A stretch of DNA of 64,000 nucleotides, taken from JABWCE01 sp964617955 (GTDB lineage Bacteria; Bacteroidota; Bacteroidia; NS11-12g; UBA9320). Made by a program: the position numbers and the translations under genes. The stretch lies in the NCBI GenBank assembly GCA_964617955.1, contig CAZTXB010000005.1:124001-188000 (forward strand), given 5' to 3'. This document shows, piece after piece, positions 1 through 9,095 of this stretch (the first letter of the stretch is position 1; every line of letters starts with the position of its first letter). The notes beneath the pieces are model-generated. The model had not been told where the DNA came from. It worked only from the letters and a program-made list of their open reading frames with translations, and ran no database searches.

Positions 1-1070
1 CCATAATAAGACGATCTGTAAAAGGTGGCATAATAGAAAAAATCCAGTAAATCCTTTCTTGAGGTGGTTCTGAGGGCTTCGAGCAAGGTGATGTCCTTGA
101 AACGCCCTTTCTTTCCAACTTGCGTTAATACTTTGATGTCGCTATTCTTATATTTTTCATAACCCAAATGTATATCGTGTTGCATGGCCAGAATGATATC
201 CTCCAAAAGGGTATCATTGGCGTGGATGTACCATTGTCGGTAATCGTAAAAGGAGTAACCTTCAATGTTGTAAAAAATAATATTGTTGCTCACAGCTTCG
301 GTTACCACATCCGAAAAACGGGTGGGGTACTGGATAGGGAGCTTAACCAAATCATTTTTATAAATCATATGGACCGAATCCATGACATTTGGTAAGTCGA
401 AGATTCTCAGTATGGCCTGGCTTTCCGCTATTTCAGTTACCTCGCAGTATCCCAGCCAAATGTTATTATGGCCATAAATGGCCGGATTCTTAACACCAAT
501 GGTTTTCCCAAAGGCTCCCAAACCGATGCCATCGTAGGTTCCGAAGTTTATTTTAACGGTGATGCTGTCTCCTTCTCGAGGCCAAACTTTCGATATGGGG
601 AAATAAAATTCTTTGCGTTTGGTTTTTGAAAAAACAGGCAAATGAAAGGTGAAGTTTTCAATTCGGGTTTGACGGTAACAAAAACCCAGGAACGGTATGG
701 CTTCATTAATGATGTGCTGATCGCGAGGTCTTTGAACGTAAAGCATCATTTTTTCGAATGCTTCCATTCCCCACTTGTATTGTCCCCATAGCATATCGAT
801 ATAGCCAATTTTAAACTGGCAATGGATCAGAGCTGCCGTATCGGGGTGCGCGTCCTTTCTTTCCTTAGCCGCGAGATCGAGATAGATATCGAGCGCCCCA
901 TCCCTACTGCTGCTATCGGTCAGTACTTCGTAAACAGCAGTGAGACTGTCTGCCTCTTGTATTAATTTTTCGTTTTGTGGTTTGTACCTGTTATTTTGTG
1001 CAAAGTTGAAGGTTACCAAACAGCCTGTACTAAGCAGAACAACCCATCTCATTATACCAGGATTCAACAT
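1..1070 (-). CDS. Secreted protein of unknown function, truncated by the window edge
   Basis: The frame is open from an ATG at 1070 to base 1, about 356 codons, with no stop, so the C-terminus lies outside the window. An in-frame ATG at 1052 is an alternative start. The first 25 residues form a signal peptide (MRWVVLLSTG... ending near NFAQN), so the product is exported. Residues about 35-110 are helical and alanine-rich (DGALDIYLDLAAKERKD), like a TPR-type solenoid. The following part, rich in Phe, Tyr and Gly, looks like a beta-sandwich. I do not recognise the family. It is transcribed away from the neighbouring acyltransferase gene's 3' end and is separated from it by a gap of about 330 bp. 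Confidence 0.75.
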   Translation of the reverse strand, partial: MLNPGIMRWVVLLSTGCLVTFNFAQNNRYKPQNEKLIQEADSLTAVYEVLTDSSSRDGALDIYLDLAAKERKDAHPDTAALIHCQFKIGYIDMLWGQYKWGMEAFEKMMLYVQRPRDQHIINEAIPFLGFCYRQTRIENFTFHLPVFSKTKRKEFYFPISKVWPREGDSITVKINFGTYDGIGLGAFGKTIGVKNPAIYGHNNIWLGYCEVTEIAESQAILRIFDLPNVMDSVHMIYKNDLVKLPIQYPTRFSDVVTEAVSNNIIFYNIEGYSFYDYRQWYIHANDTLLEDIILAMQHDIHLGYEKYKNSDIKVLTQVGKKGRFKDITLLEALRTTSRKDLLDFFYYATFYRSSYY

Positions 1071-1398
1071 TTTGTTGCTAAAGAATTTCAAACGTAACAA
1101 ATTAATGCTTAAAATAAAGCAATGGTAAATGCTTTAATTGAAAAAGTTTCTTATTCGGAGCGTTCTAAAAACGCTTAAAGGCTTGCTATGCTTACGTTCG
1201 GGTAGAACTTTTTTTCCTGAAAAAACACGATTTTATTCATAAATATTTAGCCTTTTTGCCTCAAATCATAGTCTTTTGGCCCAGTGCCTTACCTCTCGGT
1301 CCTATCTGTAGCTGTTTGATCAGTTCATCAAAAAAACTTAGGCGCGATGTGGTTTAGGTGTATTGGCTCTCACATAACATGAAAGAAAACCTTAAAGC
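1071..1398. other. Intergenic gap without a recognisable gene
   Basis: About 330 bp between two minus-strand genes. It contains an imperfect T-run/A-run inverted repeat near 1208-1226 (TTTTTTT-CCTG-AAAAAA), vaguely like the poly-T hairpin at 11889-11916. No tRNA, convincing small ORF or promoter was seen. Confidence 0.4.
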
Positions 1399-2283
1399 TT
1401 AGGCTTTGTACAAGCTTTCTTCCTCCTTTATCCTTCGTTTCCAGCGCTTGTGAGTCCATAGCCAAAACTGCGGTGTTTGCCTTATTTGGTCTTCCAACCA
1501 ACGGGTATGCAACTCGGTTATTTCGCCTGCTTTCATTTTTGACGCATCTTCGCATAGAAGTCGGGCCTCCATTTGATAATACCCCCTTTTTTGCTTGGTC
1601 ACATATACAAATACCACCGGTAGCTTGTATTCAGCGGCAAATAATTCGGCTCCAAGGGCTACAGCCGTAGGTTGATTTAAAAAGGTAGTCCAATGTACCA
1701 TTTTACTGTAGGTCGGAGATTGGTCGGTAGCGAATATGGTGGCCGTTAATTCCCCTTTATGTTGTTCAAATCCTTCCTTGACTCTTTTTTTGGAAAGCAT
1801 TTCCATGCCAAATCGGCTGCGGCTTTTTAAAATCTTGTCATTAAAAAATGCATTGCTTAGGGGCGCGTAAATTCCAATGATATGGTGTTTAACCTGACGA
1901 CTTAAAATCGCTGCTCCTATTTCCCAATTGTTATAATGACCTCCTGTGAGAATAATGCTTTTATTTTTGTCGTAAAGCCCATCCATCACTTCAGCATTTA
2001 CCATCTTACTCCTCTCTTTAAGTTCCTTTTCCGAAATGCTAAACATCCTTACGCTTTCAACTATCAGGTCACAAAAATGGCGGTAAAAGGCTTTTTCAAT
2101 TTTTAGGATGTCTTTGATATCTTTCTCAGGTAATGAATTCAAAAGATTGGTTCTCACTACCTTCTGACGGTATTTCAAAAGAACATACAATACCATGTAC
2201 ATGAAGTCTGAAATGATGTAAAGCCCTCTTAGGGGAATAAATGAAATGGGCTTCAGAAAAAGGTAATACAGTATTTTGCTCAT
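1399..2283 (-). CDS. LpxL/HtrB-type lipid A acyltransferase family protein
   Basis: A 294-residue inner-membrane acyltransferase of the lipid A biosynthesis (lauroyl/myristoyl transferase) family, which adds secondary acyl chains to lipid A or a related ornithine/sulfono-lipid precursor. The N-terminal hydrophobic stretch (residues 1-35, ILYYLFLKPISFIPLRGLYI) is the usual membrane anchor. The HX4E catalytic motif is visible near residue 116 (GGHYNNWEIG), followed by the family's conserved ATDQSPT segment. I chose the ATG at 2283. The frame is open for another 44 codons upstream, but those overlap the end of rlmN and read as unrelated sequence. It lies 91 bp downstream of rlmN on the same strand. 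Which acyl donor and acceptor it uses cannot be told from sequence. Confidence 0.85.
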   Translation of the reverse strand: MSKILYYLFLKPISFIPLRGLYIISDFMYMVLYVLLKYRQKVVRTNLLNSLPEKDIKDILKIEKAFYRHFCDLIVESVRMFSISEKELKERSKMVNAEVMDGLYDKNKSIILTGGHYNNWEIGAAILSRQVKHHIIGIYAPLSNAFFNDKILKSRSRFGMEMLSKKRVKEGFEQHKGELTATIFATDQSPTYSKMVHWTTFLNQPTAVALGAELFAAEYKLPVVFVYVTKQKRGYYQMEARLLCEDASKMKAGEITELHTRWLEDQIRQTPQFWLWTHKRWKRRIKEEESLYKA

Positions 2284-2374
2284 GTTCTTGGGAAATGCAC
2301 ACCTTCCGGCTGCGAAGTTATGGATTGTAAAAGTTGAAGTAAATAAAAATAATAAAAAAACTCCGCATGAAGGA

Positions 2375-3352
2375 TTAAACCTGTTTATTGGCAAGTTGCC
2401 CACAGGCGGCATCAATGTCCTTACCTCTGCTCCGCCTAATGTTCACAATGAGTTTATGCTTTTCGAGTACAGAGGCAAATTTTTGTATTTTTTCACCCGA
2501 TGAAGCCATAAAACTGGCCATGGAAATGGGATTGTACTCTATAAGATTGATTTTGCATTTGACTTTTCTGGCAAATTTTGCCAACTCGATGGCTTCTTCC
2601 TCATGGTCGTTGGTGTCGTTTATGACACAATATTCGAGGGTTACCCGCGTACCGGTTTTCTCATAAAAGTAGTTCAGGGCCTCCACCAAACTTTCCAAAT
2701 TATTGCTGTCGTTGATGGGCATAATTGAACTGCGCCTCACATCGTTGGCAGCATGAAGTGAGAGGGCCAAATTAAATTTAACCCCTTCATCGCCAAGCCT
2801 CTTAATCATTTTTGAGATGCCTGCTGTGCTTAAAGTGATGCGTTGCGGACTCATACCCAAACCATCGGGTGAAGTAATGTAACCAATTCCCTTCATCACA
2901 TTGGCATAGTTGAGCAAGGGTTCGCCCATGCCCATAAACACAATATTGCTCAAGGGGATATTATAATGTTTTAAGGCCAGTTCGCCTATAATTACCACCT
3001 GATCATAAATTTCTGCCGCCTCTAAATTTCTTGATCGCTCCAAGTAGCCGGTAGCGCAAAAACTGCAATTCAAACTGCAGCCTACCTGACTGCTCACACA
3101 GGCTGTCATACGGGTGGCTGTTGGGATGAGCACCCCTTCAATCACATTGTCGTCCCAAAGCTTAAATGCCAGTTTGATGGTGCCATCCTTACTGGTCTGC
3201 TGTGTGAGAATGGAAACAGCTCTGAATTCATATTTCTCCTCTAATTTTTCTCTTAACGGCTTTGAAAGATTGGTCATTTGTTGAAAAGACCTTGCCGATT
3301 TTTTCCATATCCACTCATACACTTGCTTGGCCTTAAACGCAGGTTCTCCCAA
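2375..3352 (-). CDS. rlmN: Dual-specificity 23S rRNA/tRNA adenine-C2 methyltransferase RlmN
   Basis: A radical-SAM enzyme that methylates A2503 of 23S rRNA and A37 of some tRNAs. The CX3CX2C iron-sulfur motif (CSLNCSFC) lies about 90-97 residues in from the TTG at 3352. It is followed by the SAM-binding GMGEP motif and, near the C-terminus, the Cys of DIDAACGQLANK that forms the protein-RNA intermediate. The TTG is only the first conventional start in frame. Recognisable RlmN sequence (TKTDIRTLSLEQLKAAIAGLGEPAF) continues upstream to about 3415, where a TAG (3419-3421) closes the frame with no ATG, GTG or TTG between. The true start may therefore be ATC at 3415 or another near-cognate codon. 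If TTG is used, the protein lacks roughly 20 conserved N-terminal residues. Confidence 0.93.
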   Translation of the reverse strand: MGEPAFKAKQVYEWIWKKSARSFQQMTNLSKPLREKLEEKYEFRAVSILTQQTSKDGTIKLAFKLWDDNVIEGVLIPTATRMTACVSSQVGCSLNCSFCATGYLERSRNLEAAEIYDQVVIIGELALKHYNIPLSNIVFMGMGEPLLNYANVMKGIGYITSPDGLGMSPQRITLSTAGISKMIKRLGDEGVKFNLALSLHAANDVRRSSIMPINDSNNLESLVEALNYFYEKTGTRVTLEYCVINDTNDHEEEAIELAKFARKVKCKINLIEYNPISMASFMASSGEKIQKFASVLEKHKLIVNIRRSRGKDIDAACGQLANKQV

Positions 3353-3534
3353 GCCTGCTATGGCTGCTTTAAGTTGTTCTAAAGAAAGGGTTCGTATGTC
3401 GGTTTTTGTGACGATGGCCTATGATGAAATTTAGATGGTAATCAAATTACGTGGTAGAGATTTCAGGTATTGCTCTGATTGTGAAATGACAAGCGTTACA
3501 TTGAACGTTGGAAGGTGGAGGTTAAATGCGTCTC

Positions 3535-6366
3535 TTACGCCTTCCGCTTCACTTCCACCGCCTTATAGGTTTCAAAATTATCGCCGATTCTTACATCGTT
3601 GTAGTTTTTAACCTGTATTCCGCACTCATAACCTTTGGTCACATCCTTCACATCGTCTTTAAATCGCTTAAGGGCCTCGATTTCACCTTCATGAACCACT
3701 ACCCCATCGCGGATAATCCTCAGTTTGTTGCTTCTTTCTACTTTGCCGTCCAAAACATAGCAACCTGCTACCGTTCCGACTTTTGTTATCTTAAACACGT
3801 CTCTTACGTCAATATTGGCAGTGATTTCCTCTACAAACTCGGGATCGAGCATTCCTTCAATCGCAGCTTTAATTTCCTCTATGGCGTGATAAATAACGGA
3901 ATATGTTTTTATTTCTATTTCCTCGTCTTCTGCAAGCTTTTTAGCGCTCTGTGCCGGGCGAACCTGGAATCCAATAATGATGGCGTCCGACGCAGAGGCC
4001 AGCAACACATCAGATTCTGTGATTTGTCCAACTCCTTGATGAATCACATTCACCTGCACTTCTTCTTTAGAAAGCTTCAGAAGCGAATCGCTCAATGCCT
4101 GCACTGAACCATCCACATCGCCTTTAACAATTAATTTCAATTCCTTGAAGGAACCCACCGCAAGTCGACGGCCAATTTCCTCAAGGGTAATGTGTTTGTT
4201 GGCCCTGATTCCTTGCTCGCGCTGCAATTGTGAACGCTTGTTCGCAATTTCTTTTCCAACCTGCTCATCTTCAAATACGTTGAATAATTCACCTGCTGTA
4301 GGAGCACCCGAGAACCCGAGAACGCTCACCGGGGTAGAAGGTCCTGCAAACTGTATTCTGCTGCCTCTTTCGTTGAGCAATGCCCTCACCCTTCCGTAAA
4401 AACTACCTGCGAGCACAAAATCACCCACTTTAAGTGTTCCTTCCTGCACCAATAAGGTTGCAACCACTCCTTTTCCTCTGTCGATATGGGTTTCCATGAC
4501 AGTTCCTTTGGCGCGTTTTTTAGGATTGGCTTTAAGTTCAAGCAATTCTGATTCGAGAAGCACCTTCTCCAACAGGGTATCTATGTTTAAGCCTTTTTTT
4601 GCTGAAATTTCCTGACTCTGGTATTTGCCACCCCATTCCTCAACCAAAATGTTCATGGCCGATAATTGCTCTCTTATTCGGTCGGCGTTAGCGCCTTCCT
4701 TGTCAATTTTATTATAAGCAAAAATAATGGGTACCTGGGCAGCCTGAGCGTGTGCAATGGCCTCTTTGGTTTGTGGCATCACGCTGTCGTCGGCAGCAAT
4801 GACTATAATGACAATATCGGTAACTTTTGCTCCTCTGGCCCTCATGGCTGTAAATGCCTCGTGACCCGGTGTATCCACAAAAGTAATTTTTTTGCCTCCC
4901 TTTAAACTCACCTCATAAGCGGCAACGTGTTGAGTGATTCCTCCTGCCTCACCTGCAATCACATTGGTATTGCGAATGTAGTCGAGTAAACTCGTTTTAC
5001 CGTGATCGACGTGACCCATAATGGTGACGATCGGAGGACGCTCCACCATATCCTTTGGATTGTCTTCTTCTTCTTCAATATCATCCTGAACATCGGCAGA
5101 AACGAACTCTACCTCAAAGCCGAAATTTTCGGCCAGAAGATTAATGATTTCGCTGTCCATACGCTGATTTATGGAAATCATCATGCCGAGCGAAAAACAG
5201 GTGGTGATGATGTCATTCACCTTTACATCCATTAAGGAAGCCAACTCATTGGCCGTTACAAATTCAGTAACCTGGATGGTTTTGCTCTGAATTTCTCTTT
5301 GTATATCTTGCTCCTCCTGATGTGCCAGGAATCTGGTCTTGCGATCTTTTCTCGCCTTTTGTCGAATTTTCCCCCCCTGCGAATTGCTTTTTTGCGTTCC
5401 GATTTTTGCAAATGTTTGTTTCATTTGCTCCTGAACCTGCTTTCCGCTTACCTCATCTTTCTTGGTACGTCCGGTTCCATTAACCGGCCTGCCATCGGTT
5501 TTTATCTCAGGCTTTTTTACAAACTGGTTGCCTACAGCTTTGGTATCGACTTTTTCGGCAGTGAGTTTGCGCTTGCGCTTTTTCTTTTGTAAATCCTCAT
5601 TGACCACCTTTTTACGGACAATCGGATCGGGGATTTCGATTTTGCCTTTAACCGACAAGCCCTTTAATTTAGGCGCATTGGCTCTTATTACCTTGGATTC
5701 GTCTTCTTCCTCCTTGCTTAGCTTCTCCGCTTCCTGCGGCTGTTCCTCAAACTCCGTTTTAGTTTCCGGAGCAGTTTCCACTACTGTTTTTTCCTCTGTT
5801 ACAGACAACTCCTTATCATCCTGATTTTGAACCTCGGCTGTTGGATGGGAGGTTTCTTTGACCGGATCTTGCTTAGCATCCGATTCGGCTTCTATTTCCT
5901 TCTCCTTTACCGGCTTACTCAAATCTATCTTGCCCATAATTTTCGGGCCTTCCAGTTTTGATCTTGTGCCAATTGGCACAGATTCTTCTTTCTCAGGAGC
6001 AGAGGGCTCTTTGGGTTTTTCTTCCTTGCTGGAAATTGGCTTTTTTGAAGATCCTAAATCCAGTACAAAAACGGTATCTTCTTCAATTTCATCAATAGCA
6101 GGTTTTACTTTTAAGGGGAGATGATCGGCTACATGCTCACGATCCTTCTTCATTTGGACCTCGATGGTTTTTGATTGATCCTTAGCCTTTTTATCAGATT
6201 GGAAATCCTGTAATAGAATTTCATAGGTCCCCTGATCCAACTTTGAGGTAGGCTTGGTATCTTCGAGTACCACGCCTTTTTTCTGAAGGTGCTCCACTAT
6301 GGTGTGCACCCCAACCCCAAGCTCACCGGCTACCTTGGCTAACCTGTATGATTTTTCTTCTGCCAT
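3535..6366 (-). CDS. infB: Translation initiation factor IF-2
   Basis: A GTPase that delivers initiator tRNA to the 30S subunit and promotes subunit joining. It has 943 residues, within the long Bacteroidota range. Residues 1-50 form the IF2-N fold (RLAKVAGELGVGVHTIVEHL). A highly charged Glu/Lys linker runs to about residue 350. A second IF2-N-like module is at about 370-430. The G domain starts near residue 450, with GHVDHGKT (G1), DTPGHEAF (G3) near 497 and NKID (G4) near 553. Domains II, III and the fMet-tRNA-binding C-terminal domain follow. It is the last gene of rimP-nusA-infB. The 172-bp gap after nusA is unusually long for this operon and could hold an extra promoter, although none is obvious. 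Confidence 0.98.
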   Translation of the reverse strand: MAEEKSYRLAKVAGELGVGVHTIVEHLQKKGVVLEDTKPTSKLDQGTYEILLQDFQSDKKAKDQSKTIEVQMKKDREHVADHLPLKVKPAIDEIEEDTVFVLDLGSSKKPISSKEEKPKEPSAPEKEESVPIGTRSKLEGPKIMGKIDLSKPVKEKEIEAESDAKQDPVKETSHPTAEVQNQDDKELSVTEEKTVVETAPETKTEFEEQPQEAEKLSKEEEDESKVIRANAPKLKGLSVKGKIEIPDPIVRKKVVNEDLQKKKRKRKLTAEKVDTKAVGNQFVKKPEIKTDGRPVNGTGRTKKDEVSGKQVQEQMKQTFAKIGTQKSNSQGGKIRQKARKDRKTRFLAHQEEQDIQREIQSKTIQVTEFVTANELASLMDVKVNDIITTCFSLGMMISINQRMDSEIINLLAENFGFEVEFVSADVQDDIEEEEDNPKDMVERPPIVTIMGHVDHGKTSLLDYIRNTNVIAGEAGGITQHVAAYEVSLKGGKKITFVDTPGHEAFTAMRARGAKVTDIVIIVIAADDSVMPQTKEAIAHAQAAQVPIIFAYNKIDKEGANADRIREQLSAMNILVEEWGGKYQSQEISAKKGLNIDTLLEKVLLESELLELKANPKKRAKGTVMETHIDRGKGVVATLLVQEGTLKVGDFVLAGSFYGRVRALLNERGSRIQFAGPSTPVSVLGFSGAPTAGELFNVFEDEQVGKEIANKRSQLQREQGIRANKHITLEEIGRRLAVGSFKELKLIVKGDVDGSVQALSDSLLKLSKEEVQVNVIHQGVGQITESDVLLASASDAIIIGFQVRPAQSAKKLAEDEEIEIKTYSVIYHAIEEIKAAIEGMLDPEFVEEITANIDVRDVFKITKVGTVAGCYVLDGKVERSNKLRIIRDGVVVHEGEIEALKRFKDDVKDVTKGYECGIQVKNYNDVRIGDNFETYKAVEVKRKA

Positions 6367-6538
6367 CTTCTGTTCTGTCCCTTTTTTTAATATTTAAAAC
6401 TTACAGAAGGACGCATTTCCTTTATATGGCCATTGTCCTTCTCATTATTGTATTCTTTTCAACGCTGTTCTTCTGCTCATTAGGCTATTTGATTTGATTC
6501 AGTATCTACCAATCCTATCGAACTCCCCGTCATCTAAC

Positions 6539-7777
6539 CTAAGTAAATTCAGCTTCTAATATTTTCTTTATTTCAACGATCGTTTCCTCTTCCAATTCAG
6601 TTCTGCGAACCAAATCTTCGTTTGAAACGGCTAAAACGCTTTTAGCAGTATCCAAGCCAATGGCTTTCAACTCCTCGATAATCCAGTTGTCAATTTCATC
6701 GTTGAATTCTTCCAAATCTACATCGAATTCCTCCTCAGAATCTTCTCGGTACACATCCAATTCGTACCCCGAAAGTTTTCCTGCCAACTTGATGTTAAAA
6801 CCCCCTTTGCCAATGGCCAGAGAAACCTGATCAGATGGCAGGTAAACAGCAACCCTTTTGTTTGCCTCATCGATATTGATGGATGAGATTTTCGCAGGAT
6901 TTAACGCCCTTGAAATAAAGAGTTGGGTATTGGTGGTATAATTTATAACGTCTATATTTTCGTTTCTTAATTCTCTCACGATTCCATGAATCCTTGAGCC
7001 TTTCATCCCAACACAAGCGCCAACTGGGTCGATTCTGTCATCATAACTCTCCACGGCCACTTTGGCCCTTTCGCCAGGCTCACGAACTACTTTTTTAATA
7101 GTGATCAGTCCATCCAATATCTCCGGAACTTCGAGTTCAAATAATCGCTCGAGGAATATTGGTGCTGTGCGCGATAAGATAATTTTTGGAAGGGCGTTGT
7201 TCATCTCCACTCTCAAAACCACACCTTTGATGCTGTCTCCCTTTTTATAAAAGTCTCTCGGGATCATTTCTGATTTAGGAAGTATGAGTTCATTGCCTTC
7301 GTCATCCAACACCATCAACTCTTTTTTCCAAATCTGGTAAACTTCACCATTTACAATCTCCCCTACCCTGTCTTTGTATTTTTTGTAAACCTCATCTTTC
7401 TCAAGCTCTAAAATCCTGGAAATTAAAGTTTGGCGCGCTGCAAGGATTGAACGGCGGCCAAAGGCCTCCATGGTTACCTCCTCATAGGTTTCTTCGTTTA
7501 ATTCAAAATCGGGCTCAATTTTCTTGGCATCCGTTATGGAAATTTCAGAGATATCATTTTCAACTTCACCATCATCAACAATTAATCGGCGCTGATAAAT
7601 TTCTACGTCGCCTGTTTTGTCGTTGACAATCACATCAAAATTGCTGTCGTCGCCATAACGCCTTTTGAGCATACTGCGAAACACATCCTCCATTACACGG
7701 ATCATCGTTGCCCTGTCAATGTTCTTAAATTCTTTGAACTCCGAAAATGACTCTACTAATCCAATTCCTAAACTCAT
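6539..7777 (-). CDS. nusA: Transcription termination/antitermination factor NusA
   Basis: An RNA polymerase-binding factor that modulates pausing, intrinsic termination and antitermination. Domain order over 412 residues is as follows. The N-terminal polymerase-binding domain occupies 1-130 (starting SLGIGLVESFSEFKE). An S1 RNA-binding domain is at about 135-205 (GEVYQIWKKELMVLDDEG). KH1 carries the conserved VGACVGMKGSRI motif, and KH2 has LAIGKGGFNIKLA. A strongly acidic C-terminal tail with a helix-hairpin-like segment (ELKAIGLDTAKSVL) follows. It starts 13 bp after the rimP stop, which implies co-transcription and probably coupled translation. Confidence 0.98.
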   Translation of the reverse strand: MSLGIGLVESFSEFKEFKNIDRATMIRVMEDVFRSMLKRRYGDDSNFDVIVNDKTGDVEIYQRRLIVDDGEVENDISEISITDAKKIEPDFELNEETYEEVTMEAFGRRSILAARQTLISRILELEKDEVYKKYKDRVGEIVNGEVYQIWKKELMVLDDEGNELILPKSEMIPRDFYKKGDSIKGVVLRVEMNNALPKIILSRTAPIFLERLFELEVPEILDGLITIKKVVREPGERAKVAVESYDDRIDPVGACVGMKGSRIHGIVRELRNENIDVINYTTNTQLFISRALNPAKISSINIDEANKRVAVYLPSDQVSLAIGKGGFNIKLAGKLSGYELDVYREDSEEEFDVDLEEFNDEIDNWIIEELKAIGLDTAKSVLAVSNEDLVRRTELEEETIVEIKKILEAEFT

Positions 7778-7790
7778 CTTTTTTTACTCT

Positions 7791-8252
7791 TTATTTAAAT
7801 GAAATAATTACGTTTGCTTGTTTTATGTTTCCAAGTTCTATCCAGTGCTCACTTGTTTCCTTTTTAGAAACTTTTTGCACTACTTTTATTTTCTCTCCCT
7901 CCACTTCTTTTAATGTCCCCTCCACATGTGTTTCATCTTTCAAAACTATATCCAGTTGCCGGCCTATATGCTTTGGATATTGCCTAATATCCTTTAGCGG
8001 TCGTTCTGCTCCCGGTGAAGAGACCTCGAATATGTAATTATCATCTTCGTCGATACTCAAGTCTTCCTCCAGCTGCTTCGAAATATATCTGCTTAGCATG
8101 GCACAGCGCTTAATGGTGATGGGCTCGAGTCCGTCTACAATGATTCTGTATCTCGACGAGCCTTCTCTATTTTCAATGTCTACCAAAAACTCGTCCGAAT
8201 CCTCCAAAAAATCCTTTGCCCATTGACTAAATTTTGATACCAAACTAACCAT
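7791..8252 (-). CDS. rimP: Ribosome maturation factor RimP
   Basis: A 153-residue cytoplasmic factor needed for assembly of the 30S subunit head. It shows the N-terminal alpha/beta domain (FLVDIENREGSSRYRIIVDG) and the conserved central motif FEVSSPGAERPL, followed by the SH3-like C-terminal barrel. It is the first gene of the rimP-nusA-infB operon. The ATG at 8252 sits 8 nt after the T-tract of a strong hairpin (8261-8282), so leader structure may control expression of all three genes. Confidence 0.96.
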   Translation of the reverse strand: MVSLVSKFSQWAKDFLEDSDEFLVDIENREGSSRYRIIVDGLEPITIKRCAMLSRYISKQLEEDLSIDEDDNYIFEVSSPGAERPLKDIRQYPKHIGRQLDIVLKDETHVEGTLKEVEGEKIKVVQKVSKKETSEHWIELGNIKQANVIISFK

Positions 8253-8260
8253 ATTGCAAC

Positions 8261-8282
8261 AAAAAAGGGGAGATTATCCCCT
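8261..8282 (-). terminator. Terminator-like hairpin in the rimP leader
   Basis: Read on the minus strand: AGGGGA, a 5-nt loop, TCCCCT, then TTTTT. This is the form of an intrinsic terminator. It lies between the likely rimP -7 box and the rimP ATG. It may attenuate the operon, possibly by NusA feedback, or it may terminate readthrough from the gene at 8525-8989. Confidence 0.55.
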
Positions 8283-8306
8283 CTTTTACTTTCCCTATTT
8301 CGGCTG

Positions 8307-8314
8307 CAAATATA
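8307..8314 (-). promoter_or_regulatory. Probable -7 box of the rimP-nusA-infB operon
   Basis: The minus strand reads TATATTTG, a full match to the Bacteroidota -7 consensus TAnnTTTG, about 55 nt before the rimP ATG. No clean TTTG -33 box was found; the corresponding stretch is T-rich. The resulting transcript leader would contain the hairpin at 8261-8282. Confidence 0.45.
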
Positions 8315-8524
8315 CGTTTTTATTTGTTAAAAAAAACGATTTTTTTAAATGCCAGTAAAGGAATGAGAATAAATTTTTAACCCCTTTTTTTTTAGTCCTT
8401 TTAAGCGTTTTTTATGAGTGAGAATTTTGTTTAAGAATATGTCGTTTAACCACAAGATTTTTTAATTTTTTATCAGCATCTGTCCATGAAAAAAATACCT
8501 GAGTAAATTCTGTTTGGATGCCCT

Positions 8525-8989
8525 CTAGATCACTTCACCAATTTCCCACTTACTTCCATTCCAATCCAGTTCTTCTCCGCTCTTTCGGTTCAAAAAAACG
8601 CTAAAAATGGGTGCTTTTTTTGAAATGACCATCACTTCGCTGCCCTCCACATTTATTCTTCCCAAACCCGGACCAATAAAATACAGCTTTTCGTTTACTT
8701 CAAACAATGAGCCTGCCTTGATATAATCGCTTTTTTCCAAATTTAAGAGGCGCATGTGTTCCAGGTCATTTCTCGCTTCCAGCATTTGTTTGGCATACAG
8801 TTCCCTGTCGGCATGCCCCATAGCCCTTGAGGTTTCATACTTATCGCCGGTACTGCTTTTTTCCTCACCATTGGCAGCCTCCTGCGCATCATTCATAGCC
8901 TTTCCGGCCAATTCCATTCTATTGGTAAGTACCTGAATACAAGACTCTGCAACCAGTTTTTTAAAGTGTAGATGAATTTTGTTAGACAC
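8525..8989 (-). CDS. GreA/GreB-like small protein (often mislabelled 3-oxoacyl-ACP synthase)
   Basis: A 154-residue protein with an N-terminal helical hairpin (residues 1-85) carrying the conserved acidic motif SSTGDKYETSRAM, then a small beta-domain (LYFIGPGLGRINVEG...). The arrangement matches the short GreA/GreB-related family common in Bacteroidota, in which the KSSxGDKxETxRAM segment is the hallmark. True Gre factors insert such a coiled coil into the polymerase secondary channel to rescue backtracked complexes. Whether this family does the same is inference. The ATG at 8989 gives a normal-length protein. It is a single-gene unit upstream of rimP on the same strand. Confidence 0.65.
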   Translation of the reverse strand: MSNKIHLHFKKLVAESCIQVLTNRMELAGKAMNDAQEAANGEEKSSTGDKYETSRAMGHADRELYAKQMLEARNDLEHMRLLNLEKSDYIKAGSLFEVNEKLYFIGPGLGRINVEGSEVMVISKKAPIFSVFLNRKSGEELDWNGSKWEIGEVI

Positions 8990-9095
8990 GCTTTTAATCT
9001 ATCCTTACCTGAAAGCACCCTTTTCTCTATTGATGGCCCCTCATCGTTAGGAAAGTACAATATTACAGTTTAGATTTGAAGCAGATTCTCCGTAC

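Noticed and set aside
2284..2415. 44-residue N-terminal extension of the LpxL-type gene
   Set aside because: It overlaps the 3' end of rlmN and does not resemble the acyltransferase family; ATG 2283 gives the normal N-terminus.
3526..4107. 193-codon plus-strand frame opposite infB
   Set aside because: It lies fully within infB on the opposite strand and reads as antisense of its conserved C-terminal domain.
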